Shown one piece after another: positions 52,754 through 62,973 of a DNA stretch of 64,000 nt (positions are counted from its first letter, which is position 1; each line of letters opens with the position of its first letter). This stretch comes from Frisingicoccus caecimuris (GTDB lineage: Bacteria > Bacillota > Clostridia > Lachnospirales > Lachnospiraceae). Under the pieces are notes generated by a model. That model saw nothing but the letters and a program-made list of their open reading frames with translations. It did not search any database and was not told the origin of the DNA. The stretch covers positions 62,001 to 126,000 of the forward strand of contig NZ_SLXA01000003.1 in the NCBI RefSeq assembly GCF_004340975.1, given 5' to 3'. The position numbers were made by a program, and so were the translations under genes.

Positions 52754-53632
52754 ATGTTGAAAAGTATGACAGGTTTCGGCAGAAGCGAAATCGCAAACGA
52801 ACGTCAGAAGATTACGGTTGAGATGAAGGCGGTCAACCACCGCTACTGTGATATCAATATTAAGATGCCTAAAAAGCTGAGCATTTTTGAGGCAGGCATC
52901 CGAAATCTTCTGAAAAAATACATCCAGCGGGGTAAGGTGGATGTATTCATCACTTATGAGGATTATACGGAGAATAATATGGTCCTTAAATATAATGAAG
53001 AGCTTGCAGCAGAATACGTGGGTGTCCTGCAGCGGATGAGTGAACAGTTTGGCATTGAAAATGATGTACGGGTGTCTTCTTTATCACGTTATCCGGATGT
53101 ACTTACGCTGGAAGAGCAGACAGTAGATACGGATGAACTGTGGGGCGTTTTGGAGGAAGCCCTTCATAAAGCCAGCGAACAGTTTGTGGAGACCCGTCTG
53201 GTCGAAGGTGAAAACCTGAAAAATGATCTGATCAGTAAACTGGACGGTATGCTTGAAGCTGTGGATTTCATTGAAAAGCGTTCGCCCGAGATTCTTGTAG
53301 AACATCGTCAGCGTCTGGAAGCCAAAGTAAAAGAACTTCTTGGCGATTCCACGATCGATGAAAGCCGCATTATCACAGAGACGACCATATTTGCAGATAA
53401 AATCTGTGTGGATGAAGAAATCGTCCGTCTGCGCAGCCATATTACAAGTACACGGAAGGCATTGCTGGAAGGCGGCAGCATCGGGCGAAAGCTGGATTTT
53501 ATTGCTCAGGAGATGAATCGGGAGGCCAATACGATTTTATCCAAGGCCAATGACCTGGAAGTGGCCAATCGGGCGATTGATCTGAAGACAGAGATTGAAA
53601 AAGTCAGAGAGCAGATACAAAATATTGAATAA
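52754..53632 (+). CDS. yicC: YicC family endoribonuclease
   Basis: A 292-residue protein of the YicC/YloC family. It starts with LKSMTGFGRSE and has the conserved VNHRYCDINIKMP, while the C-terminal DUF1732 region ends EMNREANTILSKANDLEV and KTEIEKVREQIQN. Members are ring-forming endoribonucleases that act in RNA turnover. In Firmicutes the gene heads the cluster with remA, gmk and rpoZ, as here. Ribosome site GGGAG. Confidence 0.93.
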   Translation: MLKSMTGFGRSEIANERQKITVEMKAVNHRYCDINIKMPKKLSIFEAGIRNLLKKYIQRGKVDVFITYEDYTENNMVLKYNEELAAEYVGVLQRMSEQFGIENDVRVSSLSRYPDVLTLEEQTVDTDELWGVLEEALHKASEQFVETRLVEGENLKNDLISKLDGMLEAVDFIEKRSPEILVEHRQRLEAKVKELLGDSTIDESRIITETTIFADKICVDEEIVRLRSHITSTRKALLEGGSIGRKLDFIAQEMNREANTILSKANDLEVANRAIDLKTEIEKVREQIQNIE

Positions 53633-53654
53633 TCCTGAACAGGAGAGATGATTT

Positions 53655-53921
53655 TTGGGAAAGCTTATGAATATAGGATTTGGCAATGTGGTGAACACCA
53701 GTAAGGTGATCGCTATTATCAATCCGGACTCGGCGCCGATCAAGCGGATGATCCAGAATGCAAAGGATGCAGGAATGGCCATTGATGCCACTCAGGGACG
53801 CCGGACAAAAGCGGTGATCGTCATGGAAAATAATGAATTGGTGCTTTCGGCTCTGCAGCCGGAGACATTGACCGGGCGTTTCGCCGGCAAGGTTGTGAAT
53901 AAGGATGAGGAAGATGAATGA
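53655..53921 (+). CDS. remA: RemA-like extracellular matrix regulator (DUF370)
   Basis: An 88-residue DNA-binding protein. INIGFGNVV-like start ([23 protein letters not shown], in parts) and [15 protein letters not shown] are the RemA signature. In Bacillus RemA activates matrix genes; it forms ring-like oligomers. The TTG start is chosen since AGGAG lies 9 bases before it, while the ATG four codons in would be too far. It overlaps the start of gmk. Confidence 0.9.
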   Translation: MGKLMNIGFGNVVNTSKVIAIINPDSAPIKRMIQNAKDAGMAIDATQGRRTKAVIVMENNELVLSALQPETLTGRFAGKVVNKDEEDE

Positions 53922-54558
53922 TCAAAAAGGTATACTGGCAGTTATTTCGGGATTTTCCGGCGCCGGTAAAGGGACGCTTGTCAAAGAGCTTTTGACAAGG
54001 CATGAGCAGGAATACTGCCTGTCGATTTCAGCAACGACACGGATACCACGGGAAGGCGAAGTTGATGGACAACATTACTTTTTCCTGGATAAATCGGTCT
54101 TTGAGCAGAGAATTCAGGAGGAACGGTTTTTAGAACATGCCTGCTATGTGGATAATTATTATGGAACTCCAAAGGATTTTGTGTTCAATAAGCTGAGTCA
54201 GGGAATTTCTGTTATACTGGAGATTGAGATGCAGGGCGCTTTGAAAGTGAAAGAACGCTATCCGGAGACGGTGTTGATTTTTGTGACGCCGCCGACGGCC
54301 GAAGAACTGGAAGCAAGGCTCAGAGGACGTGGAACAGAGACAGAAGAAGTCATCCTGTCACGTCTGTCACGGGCTTCCGAAGAAGTTACTTATATGGATA
54401 AGTACGATTATATCGTTCTCAATGAGAATGGAAAGGTGGTTGAATGTGCTGAAGACATCCACCAGATCATTGAGGCTGAAAAAAGAAAAGCTGTTTATGG
54501 CGGGGAATTGGTTGAACAATTGACAGAAGGCCTTGCCGCATATAAGAAAGGGGAATAA
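53914..54558 (+). CDS. gmk: Guanylate kinase
   Basis: A 214-residue kinase that phosphorylates GMP to GDP. Walker A is [12 protein letters not shown] (near 12-23), the GMP-binding part is [19 protein letters not shown], and the lid region [18 protein letters not shown] follows. ATG at 53914 is preferred to the in-frame ATG at 53905 because AAGGA sits 8 bases before it. It overlaps remA by 8 bases. Confidence 0.96.
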   Translation: MNDQKGILAVISGFSGAGKGTLVKELLTRHEQEYCLSISATTRIPREGEVDGQHYFFLDKSVFEQRIQEERFLEHACYVDNYYGTPKDFVFNKLSQGISVILEIEMQGALKVKERYPETVLIFVTPPTAEELEARLRGRGTETEEVILSRLSRASEEVTYMDKYDYIVLNENGKVVECAEDIHQIIEAEKRKAVYGGELVEQLTEGLAAYKKGE

Positions 54559-54561
54559 TTT

Positions 54562-54909
54562 ATGTTACATCCATCATATTCAGATTTAATAGAAGTTGTA
54601 AACAGTGGTGTGGAAGAGGGGGAAGCTCCGGTAGTCCAGAGCCGTTACTCCATCGTCATTGCAACGGCAAAGCGGGCCAGACAGCTGATTTCCGGTGCTG
54701 AGCCACTCGTGGATGATGCTGCGGGGAAAAAACCGTTGTCTATTGCTGTTGAAGAATTGTATTCGGGAAAAATTAAGATTCTTGGTGAAGACGAGGAAAT
54801 CGGCGGTGACATGTTGGATTTAGCTGAGGATATTTCAGAAGAGGAGATTGAAATATCAGAAGAAGCCGAAGAAACAACCGATGAAGCAGAGACTGAAACA
54901 GAAGCATAA
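54562..54909 (+). CDS. rpoZ: RNA polymerase omega subunit
   Basis: A 115-residue subunit that helps assemble RNA polymerase. SRYSIVIATAKRARQLI near 28-44 and KKPLSIAVEELYSGKIKIL near 56-74 are the omega core. The last 40 residues are very acidic (EEIEISEEAEETTDEAE), an extension seen in some clostridial omegas. It starts 3 bases after gmk. Confidence 0.93.
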   Translation: MLHPSYSDLIEVVNSGVEEGEAPVVQSRYSIVIATAKRARQLISGAEPLVDDAAGKKPLSIAVEELYSGKIKILGEDEEIGGDMLDLAEDISEEEIEISEEAEETTDEAETETEA

Positions 54910-54934
54910 ATTCAAATTAAATTTACAATTCGTA

Positions 54935-54963
54935 TTGTTATATGACGAAAAATTCATTATAAT
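54935..54963 (+). promoter_or_regulatory. Sigma-A promoter of rpoD
   Basis: TTGTTA (54935-54940), 17-base spacer, TATAAT (54958-54963), about 40 bases before the rpoD ATG. Confidence 0.65.
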
Positions 54964-55003
54964 TTAATTGTACTGCAGAAAATAGAGATATGGGGAATTT
55001 TGT

Positions 55004-56107
55004 ATGGAAGACAATAAGTTATTGTTTACAAAAAAACTGGAAGAACTGGTTTCAAATGCTAAAAAGAAAAAAAATGTCCTTGAATATCAGGAAGTTATGG
55101 ATGCATTTAGCAGTATGTCCCTGGACGCGGACCAGAGTGAGCAGATATTTGATTATCTGGAAAGCAAGGGAATCGATGTTCTGAGAGTCAGTAATGATGA
55201 CAGCGATGCGGAATTTCTTTTAGATGATGAGGATGAAGTGCATGTGGATGATACAGACTTATCTGTGCCGGATGGTATTAATATTGAAGACCCGGTGCGC
55301 CAGTATCTGAAAGAAATCGGTAATATTCAGTTGCTGTCTGCGGAGGAAGAGGCTGAGCTGGCCCGGCGGATGGGCGAAGGCGATGAAGAAGCCAAAAAAC
55401 ATCTGACAGAGGCCAATCTGCGCCTTGTTGTAAGTATTGCTAAACGATATGTGGGTCGTGGAATGAGCTTCCTGGATCTTATTCAGGAGGGAAATATCGG
55501 ACTGATGAAGGCTGTTGATAAATTTGATTATACAAAAGGTTATAAATTCAGCACCTATGCGACCTGGTGGATTCGTCAGGCGATTACCCGTGGACTGGCC
55601 GATTATTCCAGAACCATTCGTATTCCGGTACATATGGTAGAAACAATTAACAAAACAATTCGGGTATCCCGTAAATTACTGGCTGAGTATGGCCGTGAAC
55701 CAACTTCGGAAGAAATTGCAAAGGTGATGGGTGTTCCGGTGGAAAAAGTAGATGATATTTTGAAGATATCAAAAGAACCGGTATCTATGGATACACCGAT
55801 CGGTGAGGAAGAAGACAGCCATCTGGGTGATTTTATTGAAGATAAATCCACACTTCAGCCGGAACAGCATGCAGCGGATGAGATGCTGAAGGAAGAGTTG
55901 GAGGTGGCGCTTCAGTCGTTGACTGAGAGAGAACAGAAGGTCATCCGTCTGAGATTTGGCCTTGAAGATGGAAAGGCCAGAACTTTGGAAGAAGTTGGTC
56001 AGGAATTTTCTGTGACCCGTGAGCGTATTCGTCAGATTGAGGCGAAGGCGCTTCGGAAGCTTCGTCATCCGCAGAGAAGCAAGAAGTTAAAGGATTTTCT
56101 TGCATAA
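55004..56107 (+). CDS. rpoD: Primary RNA polymerase sigma factor
   Basis: A 367-residue sigma-70/sigma-A. Region 1.1 is at about 1-70, region 1.2 at [17 protein letters not shown], regions 2.1-2.4 at [35 protein letters not shown] and [15 protein letters not shown], and region 4.2 ends [20 protein letters not shown]. All core regions are intact. Unlike many Firmicutes it is not next to dnaG but stands between rpoZ and priA with its own promoter. Confidence 0.96.
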   Translation: MEDNKLLFTKKLEELVSNAKKKKNVLEYQEVMDAFSSMSLDADQSEQIFDYLESKGIDVLRVSNDDSDAEFLLDDEDEVHVDDTDLSVPDGINIEDPVRQYLKEIGNIQLLSAEEEAELARRMGEGDEEAKKHLTEANLRLVVSIAKRYVGRGMSFLDLIQEGNIGLMKAVDKFDYTKGYKFSTYATWWIRQAITRGLADYSRTIRIPVHMVETINKTIRVSRKLLAEYGREPTSEEIAKVMGVPVEKVDDILKISKEPVSMDTPIGEEEDSHLGDFIEDKSTLQPEQHAADEMLKEELEVALQSLTEREQKVIRLRFGLEDGKARTLEEVGQEFSVTRERIRQIEAKALRKLRHPQRSKKLKDFLA

Positions 56108-56126
56108 TATTATAACGAACTGTGGG

Positions 56127-56170
56127 ATACCGGAGATGCCTGCGTTTTAAAGCGAGGTCATCTGCGGTAT
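56127..56170 (+). other. Imperfect hairpin between rpoD and priA
   Basis: ATACCG pairs with CGGTAT, and further in GATG pairs with CATC, around a GTTTTAAAGC apex. No T run follows. It may be a processing or attenuation element. Confidence 0.4.
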
Positions 56171-56202
56171 TCTTGTTCAAAAAAGGATACTGGAGGTACA
56201 GA

Positions 56203-58428
56203 GTGAAATACGCAGATATTATCGTGGATATATCTCTGGAAGCGCTGGATCGGGTATTTCAGTATATTGTGCCGGAGACACTCGTGTCGGATATTCAGGT
56301 CGGCAGTCAGGTGCTGGTTCCCTTTGGAAAGGGGAATCGAGTGCTCAGGGGCTATGTTATAGGTTTTTCTGAAGAACCGGAGTATGAGCCGGATAAATTA
56401 AAAGAAATACAGAGCATCCAGAAAGGCTCTATGGTGGTGGAATCCCAGATGATTCGACTGGCAGACTGGATGAGCCGGATGTATGGATGTACACACGCCC
56501 AATCCTTAAAAACAGTGCTGAGCGTTCGGAGAAAAGTTCGGGGCGGTACGAAAAAAGTCTATTGCCTGGCTGTATCAAGGGCCGAAGCCGAGTCTGAGAT
56601 GAAAAAACTGGCGGTTCAGCCAAGATTTGCATCCAGAGTTGCGCTGCTGGCATTACTGCTGGACGACAATGAGGGACAGGGAATTTCTGAAACTGAGATG
56701 AAGAAGAAAGTGCCGTCGCCGACGGCTGCTCTGCGGACGCTGGTAAAACACGGCTGGATCAAAGTGAGGGAAGCTTCGGATTACCGGATTCCCTATTCGG
56801 GAGCGAAGGATGGGAAGACAGTGCATCTGACCCTGGGACAGCAGCAGGCAGTAGAGGGCATTTGTCAAGATGGGCGGATGGTTCATCTGCTCTATGGTGT
56901 TACGGGGAGCGGCAAGACAGAGGTTTATATGCAGTTGATCCAGCGGACTCTGGCGTCGGGCAGACAGGCGATTGTGCTGATTCCTGAGATCTCTCTGACT
57001 TATCAGAACATTGCACGTTTTCGGCAGAGATTTGGACGCCGGGTATCGGTCATGAATTCCCGAATGTCGGATGGCGAGCGCTATGACCAGTATATCCAGG
57101 CAAAAAATGGGGAAATTGATATTATGATCGGTCCTCGTTCCGCTCTGTTCACCCCTTTTCCCAATTTGGGATTGCTGATTGTTGATGAAGAGCAGGACGG
57201 AGCTTATAAAAGTGATACAACGCCGAAATATCATGCGGTGGATGTGGCGATTCAGCGAATGGAGATGTGCGGCGGAAAAGTGGTTCTCGGTTCAGCGACA
57301 CCGTCAGTAGTCACCTACGACCGGGCCATGCGGGGAATCTATGGACTGCATCGACTTGAGGATCGAGTGGCCGGAGGGCCGGGAATGGCAAAAACCTGTG
57401 TCATTGATCTAAGAGAAGAATTAAAACAGAAAAATTACTCGATTTTCAGTCGGAGGCTTCAGAAAGAGATGGAAGAGCGGCTGGAAAGAAAGGAACAGAT
57501 TCTGTTGTTTTTGAACCGCCGGGGATATGCGGGATTTATATCCTGCCGGAGCTGCGGTCATGTCATTCGATGTCCCCATTGTGATATTTCCATGACGCTG
57601 CATAAAGCGGAGCAAAATCTTTTAAAATGCCACTATTGCGGGATGACATTGCCGATGCCGGACAAATGTCCCGAGTGTGGTTCAAGCTATATCGGAGCAT
57701 TTGGCATGGGGACGCAGAAGGTGGCGGAGATGCTTGCAAAGCGATTCCCTCAGGCACGGATTCTTCGTGCCGACAGAGATTCGATGCGACGGAAAAACAG
57801 TTCCATAGAAGTGTTTCAGGCCTTTGCCAAAGGAGAGGCGGATATTTTGGTGGGAACCCAGATGATCGTCAAAGGGCATGACTTTCCAAACGTGACATTG
57901 GTTGGTGTTCTGGCAGCAGATTTGTCCATGTTTTCCGGGGATTATATGGCCGGAGAAAGGACGTTTCAGTTATTGACCCAGGCGGCAGGAAGAGCAGGCC
58001 GGGGCGAAAAGCCGGGCCTGGCAGTGATTCAGACCTATCAGCCGGAGCATTATGCGGTAACCTGTGCGGCGGCTCAGGATTATGAAGCTTTTTACCGTCA
58101 GGAGATTTTATATCGGCGATTGATGCATTATCCGCCGGCAGGCCATATGATGGCGGTGGTTGTGGAGCATATGGATGAAATGATGGCCAGAGAAGGAGCC
58201 ATCCTTCTTGCGGGAGTGATGGCGGATGAAGAAATTCAGGTTCTGCCCCCGGCAGATGGCTTCCGGGCAAAAGAGAAGGATTATTACCGAAAGGTGATTT
58301 ATATAAAGAGCAACGAGATAAATGGATTGATTCAGTGCCGGAAGCGGGCGCAGTCGCTTATTCACAGCGATACCCTGTTCCGGGAGATGAACGTTCAGTT
58401 TGATATCAATCCGATGAATTTGTATTAA
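56203..58428 (+). CDS. priA: Replication restart helicase PriA
   Basis: A 741-residue DNA helicase that rebuilds forks after arrest. The N-terminal 3'-OH binding part is followed by Walker A GVTGSGKTEVYM (near 238), a DEEH-like box as DEEQDGAYKSD, and the helicase motif GSATPS. A zinc-binding block has CRSCGHVIRCPHC and CHYCGM...CPECGS (near 446-490), then GTQMIVKGHDFPNV. GTG at 56203 is chosen because TGGAGG lies before it and the family starts at this point. Confidence 0.95.
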   Translation: MKYADIIVDISLEALDRVFQYIVPETLVSDIQVGSQVLVPFGKGNRVLRGYVIGFSEEPEYEPDKLKEIQSIQKGSMVVESQMIRLADWMSRMYGCTHAQSLKTVLSVRRKVRGGTKKVYCLAVSRAEAESEMKKLAVQPRFASRVALLALLLDDNEGQGISETEMKKKVPSPTAALRTLVKHGWIKVREASDYRIPYSGAKDGKTVHLTLGQQQAVEGICQDGRMVHLLYGVTGSGKTEVYMQLIQRTLASGRQAIVLIPEISLTYQNIARFRQRFGRRVSVMNSRMSDGERYDQYIQAKNGEIDIMIGPRSALFTPFPNLGLLIVDEEQDGAYKSDTTPKYHAVDVAIQRMEMCGGKVVLGSATPSVVTYDRAMRGIYGLHRLEDRVAGGPGMAKTCVIDLREELKQKNYSIFSRRLQKEMEERLERKEQILLFLNRRGYAGFISCRSCGHVIRCPHCDISMTLHKAEQNLLKCHYCGMTLPMPDKCPECGSSYIGAFGMGTQKVAEMLAKRFPQARILRADRDSMRRKNSSIEVFQAFAKGEADILVGTQMIVKGHDFPNVTLVGVLAADLSMFSGDYMAGERTFQLLTQAAGRAGRGEKPGLAVIQTYQPEHYAVTCAAAQDYEAFYRQEILYRRLMHYPPAGHMMAVVVEHMDEMMAREGAILLAGVMADEEIQVLPPADGFRAKEKDYYRKVIYIKSNEINGLIQCRKRAQSLIHSDTLFREMNVQFDINPMNLY

Positions 58429-58443
58429 AATGGAGGAAGAACG

Positions 58444-58917
58444 ATGGCACTCAGAAAAATGAGATATGAGGGAGACCCTGTATTAAATAAAGTTGCAAAA
58501 GAAGTCAAGGAGCTTACACCGCGGACAAAGGAATTGATCGGTGATATGCTGGATACGATGTACCATGAAAATGGCGTGGGTCTGGCAGCGCCCCAGGTGG
58601 GTATATTAAAACGTATCTGTGTCATTGATGTGGGCGAGGGACCTTATGTATTTATTAATCCGGAGATTATTGAATCCAGTGGTATACAGACCGGAGAGGA
58701 AGGCTGTCTGAGTGTACCGGGCAAATCCGGTGTGGTTACCCGCCCGAATTATGTAAAAGCACGGGCTTTGGACCAGAATATGAATCCATTTGAAGTGGAA
58801 GGAACCGAACTTTTTGCAAGGGCCATGTGCCATGAATTTGATCATCTGGACGGACACCTTTACATTGAGAAGGTTGAAGGTGGGCTGAAAGATGTTGTCT
58901 ATGAAGAAGGTGAATGA
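58444..58917 (+). CDS. def: Peptide deformylase
   Basis: A 157-residue metalloenzyme that removes the formyl group from new proteins. The three motifs are GVGLAAPQVG (near 43), EGCLSVPG (Cys metal ligand, near 90) and HEFDHLDG (HExxH, near 131). Normal length. GGAGGAA precedes the ATG. It overlaps fmt by 4 bases, so formylation and deformylation genes are coupled. Confidence 0.96.
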   Translation: MALRKMRYEGDPVLNKVAKEVKELTPRTKELIGDMLDTMYHENGVGLAAPQVGILKRICVIDVGEGPYVFINPEIIESSGIQTGEEGCLSVPGKSGVVTRPNYVKARALDQNMNPFEVEGTELFARAMCHEFDHLDGHLYIEKVEGGLKDVVYEEGE

Positions 58918-59849
58918 GCATGAGAGTTGTTTTTATGGGAACGCCGGATTTTTCCGTACCGACATTGGAGTGTATCATTGAAGCCGGCCATGAAGTGGTC
59001 GGTGTGGTCACTCAGCCGGATAAGGCCAAGGGACGAGGAAAGAAGGTTGTCTATACGCCGGTGAAGGAAAAGGCCCTGGAACACGGTCTGACTGTATATC
59101 AGCCGCGAAGGGCCAGAGAGCCGGAATTTATTGAACAGATGCGGGCATTGAATCCGGATGTGATGGTGGTCGTCGCTTTTGGTCAGATCTTGCCAAAAGA
59201 ACTTTTGGATATTCCGAAATACGGCTGTGTCAATGTTCATGCGTCACTTCTTCCGAAATACCGGGGAGCGGCTCCAATTCAGTGGGCCGTCATCCGTGGA
59301 GAAAAGGTCAGCGGAGTGACGACAATGCAGATGGATGTGGGACTGGACACGGGGGATATGCTGCTGAAAGCAGAAGTGCCTCTGGCGGAAGATGAGACCG
59401 GAGGAAGCCTCCATGATAAACTCAGTGTTCTCGGTGGCGATTTATTGATTGAGACGCTGAAAGGACTTGAGGCCGGAACAATCGTTCCGGAAAAGCAGGA
59501 TGACAGTCAGAGCGGGGAATATGCCCGCATGCTTGATAAATCCCTTGGAAAGATTGATTTTTCTATGCGGGCAGAAGAGATTGAACGGCTGATCCGTGGT
59601 TTGAATCCGTGGCCGAGCGCTTACACATCCTATAATAATAAAACGATGAAGTTGTGGAAGGCCAGAGTCGTTCCGGGCGGAGAGGCTGTGCCGGGCCAGG
59701 TTCTGGCAGTGGATAAAAAAGGCTTCACTGTCCAGACAGGGGATGGTGCGCTTCAGATATTGGAACTTCAGATGGAAGGCAAGAAGCGGATGGACGCTGG
59801 TGCTTTTCTTCGGGGATGTCCGTTGACAGCAGGAGAAATACTGGGATAG
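58914..59849 (+). CDS. fmt: Methionyl-tRNA formyltransferase
   Basis: A 311-residue enzyme that formylates Met-tRNA with 10-formyl-THF. It starts MRVVFMGTPDFSVP and has the folate/catalytic motif HASLLPKYRGAAPIQWA (near 111-127) and the C-terminal OB-like tRNA-binding domain from about 208. A second in-frame ATG two codons later is an equally possible start. Confidence 0.96.
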   Translation: MSMRVVFMGTPDFSVPTLECIIEAGHEVVGVVTQPDKAKGRGKKVVYTPVKEKALEHGLTVYQPRRAREPEFIEQMRALNPDVMVVVAFGQILPKELLDIPKYGCVNVHASLLPKYRGAAPIQWAVIRGEKVSGVTTMQMDVGLDTGDMLLKAEVPLAEDETGGSLHDKLSVLGGDLLIETLKGLEAGTIVPEKQDDSQSGEYARMLDKSLGKIDFSMRAEEIERLIRGLNPWPSAYTSYNNKTMKLWKARVVPGGEAVPGQVLAVDKKGFTVQTGDGALQILELQMEGKKRMDAGAFLRGCPLTAGEILG

Positions 59850-59860
59850 GAGGGGTTTCT

Positions 59861-60586
59861 ATGTATGGTGGTATGTATTATTATCCGGGGTTTTATTTCG
59901 ACCCTACCTATATTTTAATTCTTATTGGAGCCTTGCTCTCCATGTGGGCTTCGGCCAGAGTGAAATCTACCTTTGCCCGGTATGACCGGGTGAGAAATTT
60001 CCGTGGGATCACCGGTGCTCAGGCGGCGGAAACGATTCTTCATCAGGCGGGTATCTATAATGTCAGTGTCCAGAGAATTTCAGGAAGTCTGACGGATCAT
60101 TATGACCCGGCGGCCAAGGTACTCCGGTTGTCCGACAGTGTTTTCGGAGCAACCAGTGTTGCGGCAATTGGTGTTGCTGCGCATGAATGCGGACATGCCA
60201 TTCAGGACCAGCAGGATTATGCACCGCTTCGGATACGGGCGTCTCTTGTGCCAATCTGCAATTTTGGTTCGACCATCAGCTGGCCGTTGATTTTGATCGG
60301 TGTTTTGATGGGGTGGAATCAGTTCCTGATTCGTGCCGGAATCATTCTCTTTTTTGCAGTGGTTCTTTTTCAGTTGGTCACACTTCCGGTGGAATTTAAC
60401 GCATCTTCCAGAGCACTTAAAATTCTTTCTTCTACCGGACTTTTACAGGGTGATGAAAATGAGGGGGCTAGAAAGGTCCTGAGTGCAGCGGCTTTAACCT
60501 ATGTGGCCGGAGCTGCGGCGAGCATTTTACAACTTTTGAGATTACTGATATTATTTGGCGGCAGAGGACGGCGTGATGATGACTAA
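59861..60586 (+). CDS. Zinc metallopeptidase (YugP-like)
   Basis: A 241-residue membrane protein. The metal site is AAHECGHAIQDQ (HExxH, near 107-118) with hydrophobic segments before it (about 17-33) and after it (about 135-185 and 212-235). YugP-like peptidases are common beside fmt and rsmB in Firmicutes; their substrates are unknown. ATG at 59861 follows TAGGAGGGG. Confidence 0.88.
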   Translation: MYGGMYYYPGFYFDPTYILILIGALLSMWASARVKSTFARYDRVRNFRGITGAQAAETILHQAGIYNVSVQRISGSLTDHYDPAAKVLRLSDSVFGATSVAAIGVAAHECGHAIQDQQDYAPLRIRASLVPICNFGSTISWPLILIGVLMGWNQFLIRAGIILFFAVVLFQLVTLPVEFNASSRALKILSSTGLLQGDENEGARKVLSAAALTYVAGAAASILQLLRLLILFGGRGRRDDD

Positions 60587-61913
60587 TTCAGAAAATTTAA
60601 GGGATATCGTTTGTGATCTGCTTCTGGAGATTGAAAGAGAACAGGCACCATCCCATGTGGCGATTCGGCGGATGCTGGAAAAGTACCAGTATCTCGGCAG
60701 CGGAGAACGGGGGTTTATCAGTCGTCTGACCCGGGGGACACTGGAACGCAGGATGACGCTGGACTGGATGATTGACCGATTTTCCAGTGTAAGGGTAAAG
60801 AAAATGAAACCGGTCATTCGGACAATTTTACGGATGTCGGTTTATCAGATCAAATATATGGATGGGGTTCCCGAATCAGCCGTATGTAATGAAGCGGTAA
60901 AGCTGGCGAAAAAGCGGGGGTTCAAAAATCTTTCTGGTTTTGTCAATGGAATTCTCCGCAATATGATTCGGAATCCGGAAAAATCCAAATTGCCAGAGGA
61001 TAATCTGTCGATTTACTATTCTCAGCCGGAGTGGTTGGTGGATTACTGGACGGAATGTTATGGCAGGGAAAATACGATAAAAATGTTCCAATGGTTTCTG
61101 GAGGAGCGGCCGCTGACCGTCCGATTGTGTAAACATCGGCTGCCGCCGGAAGATTTTATTCGGCGAATGGAGGCTCAGGGCGTTACAGCTGTTCAAAGTA
61201 CGTTAGTTCAGGAAGCATTTTCACTGAAAGGATTGAATTATCTCGGGGCGCTTATGGAATTCAGAGAGGGAATCTGTACTGTTCAGGATGTCAGTTCCAT
61301 GTTGGTGGCAAAGGCGGCCGGGGTGAAACCGACAGACAGGGTGATCGACGTGTGTGCGGCTCCGGGCGGAAAAAGTATTCAGATCAGCGAGCTTTTAACC
61401 GGCGGTGGGCGGATCATTTCCAGAGACCTTACCGAATCAAAGGTCGCATTGATTGAAGAAAACATTCAGAGGATGAATGCGGATCATATTCAGGCCGAAT
61501 GTCAGGATGCACTTGTATATGTCCCGGAGGATAAGGAAATGGCTGATGTGGTCATTGCTGACCTGCCTTGTTCCGGACTTGGTGTGATCGGCCGGAAGGC
61601 GGATATTAAATATCGGGTGAACCGGGAGGATATAGCAACCCTGGCCAAACTGCAACGGGATATACTGACGGTGGTTTCTGATTATGTGAAACCGGGAGGC
61701 TGTCTGATCTACAGTACGTGTACAGTGAATCCGGAGGAAAATGAAGAAAATGTTCGGTGGTTTCAGGAGCATTTCCCTTTTGAGACAGAGTCTTTAAAAA
61801 AATTTTTGCCGGAAGGAATTTCTTCCAATACGATAGATCAGGGCTATATCCAGCTGATGCCGGGAGAATATGGCACAGATGGATTTTTCATTGCCCGGTT
61901 CCGAAGGAGATAG
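60576..61913 (+). CDS. rsmB: 16S rRNA m5C967 methyltransferase
   Basis: A 445-residue SAM-dependent enzyme. The N-terminal NusB-like helical domain (1-150) is followed by the methyltransferase domain with CAAPGGKSIQISELL (near 260), the two cysteines in DLPCSGLG and YSTCTVNPEEN (near 330 and 378, catalytic). The ATG overlaps the end of the peptidase gene; an upstream TTG is less likely. Confidence 0.94.
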   Translation: MMTNSENLRDIVCDLLLEIEREQAPSHVAIRRMLEKYQYLGSGERGFISRLTRGTLERRMTLDWMIDRFSSVRVKKMKPVIRTILRMSVYQIKYMDGVPESAVCNEAVKLAKKRGFKNLSGFVNGILRNMIRNPEKSKLPEDNLSIYYSQPEWLVDYWTECYGRENTIKMFQWFLEERPLTVRLCKHRLPPEDFIRRMEAQGVTAVQSTLVQEAFSLKGLNYLGALMEFREGICTVQDVSSMLVAKAAGVKPTDRVIDVCAAPGGKSIQISELLTGGGRIISRDLTESKVALIEENIQRMNADHIQAECQDALVYVPEDKEMADVVIADLPCSGLGVIGRKADIKYRVNREDIATLAKLQRDILTVVSDYVKPGGCLIYSTCTVNPEENEENVRWFQEHFPFETESLKKFLPEGISSNTIDQGYIQLMPGEYGTDGFFIARFRRR

Positions 61914-61916
61914 ATT

Positions 61917-62972
61917 ATGAAAAAAACAGATATCAGATCGATGACTTTGGATGAGCTGGAACATTTTGTAACGGACGGACTCGGCGATAAAAAATTTCGG
62001 GCGCGTCAGATTTATGATTGGATGCACGTGAAACTGGTTCAGAGTTTCGATGAGATGACGAATCTTTCGAAAAATCTGAGAGAACGTCTGAAATGTGAAG
62101 CGACGCTTTATCCGGTGACGATGGTCGACCGTCTGGTTTCGAACATCGACGGCACCCGAAAATATCTTTTCAGGATGGAAGATGGCAGTGTTATTGAGAG
62201 TGTGTTGATGAAATATAAACACGGAAATTCTGTTTGTATTTCTTCTCAGGTTGGCTGCCGTATGGGCTGCCGGTTCTGCGCGTCTACACTTCTGGGCCTG
62301 GAACGTGATTTGACAGCGGCAGAGATGCTTGGACAGGTGTATGCAATACAAAAAGAGTCGGGTGAGCGCGTCTCCAATGTGGTCATTATGGGAACCGGAG
62401 AACCATTAGATAATTATGATGCGGCCGTCCGGTTCATTCGGATGATTTCTGATGACAAAGGGCTGAATATCAGTCAGAGAAACATTACCCTTTCTACCTG
62501 TGGACTTGTACCGGAAATTTATCGGTTGGCGGATGAACATCTGCAGATGACTCTGGCAATTTCATTGCATGCATCCAATGATGAGAAACGAAAATCCATG
62601 ATGCCGATCGCCAATAAATATTCGATTGAAGAACTCTTAAAAGCCTGCCGCTATTATTACGATACAAATGGCAGGCGGCTGACATTTGAATACAGCCTGG
62701 CAGGCGGCGTGAATGACTCGCCGGAGGACGTCAGAGCGCTGGCACATCTTTTGAAGGGATTCATGTGGCATGTGAATCTGATTCCTATTAATCCGGTGGA
62801 GGAGCGGGATTATATCCAGTCTGACAGGAAATCCATTGTGAATTTCAAAAATAACCTTGAAAAATATGGGGGAAATGTTACTATAAGAAGAGAAATGGGT
62901 CGGGATATACAGGCAGCCTGTGGCCAGTTACGCCGCAGATATATGACTCAGACTGGAAAAAAGGAGGTATAG
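61917..62972 (+). CDS. rlmN: Dual-specificity RNA methyltransferase RlmN
   Basis: A 351-residue radical-SAM enzyme that makes m2A in 23S rRNA A2503 and some tRNAs. The radical-SAM motif is CRMGCRFCAS (CxxxCxxC, near 117), GTGEPLDNYD follows, and the C-terminal Cys in GRDIQAACGQLR (near 340) forms the protein-linked methyl carrier. It starts 3 bases after rsmB. Confidence 0.96.
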   Translation: MKKTDIRSMTLDELEHFVTDGLGDKKFRARQIYDWMHVKLVQSFDEMTNLSKNLRERLKCEATLYPVTMVDRLVSNIDGTRKYLFRMEDGSVIESVLMKYKHGNSVCISSQVGCRMGCRFCASTLLGLERDLTAAEMLGQVYAIQKESGERVSNVVIMGTGEPLDNYDAAVRFIRMISDDKGLNISQRNITLSTCGLVPEIYRLADEHLQMTLAISLHASNDEKRKSMMPIANKYSIEELLKACRYYYDTNGRRLTFEYSLAGGVNDSPEDVRALAHLLKGFMWHVNLIPINPVEERDYIQSDRKSIVNFKNNLEKYGGNVTIRREMGRDIQAACGQLRRRYMTQTGKKEV

Positions 62973-62973
62973 G

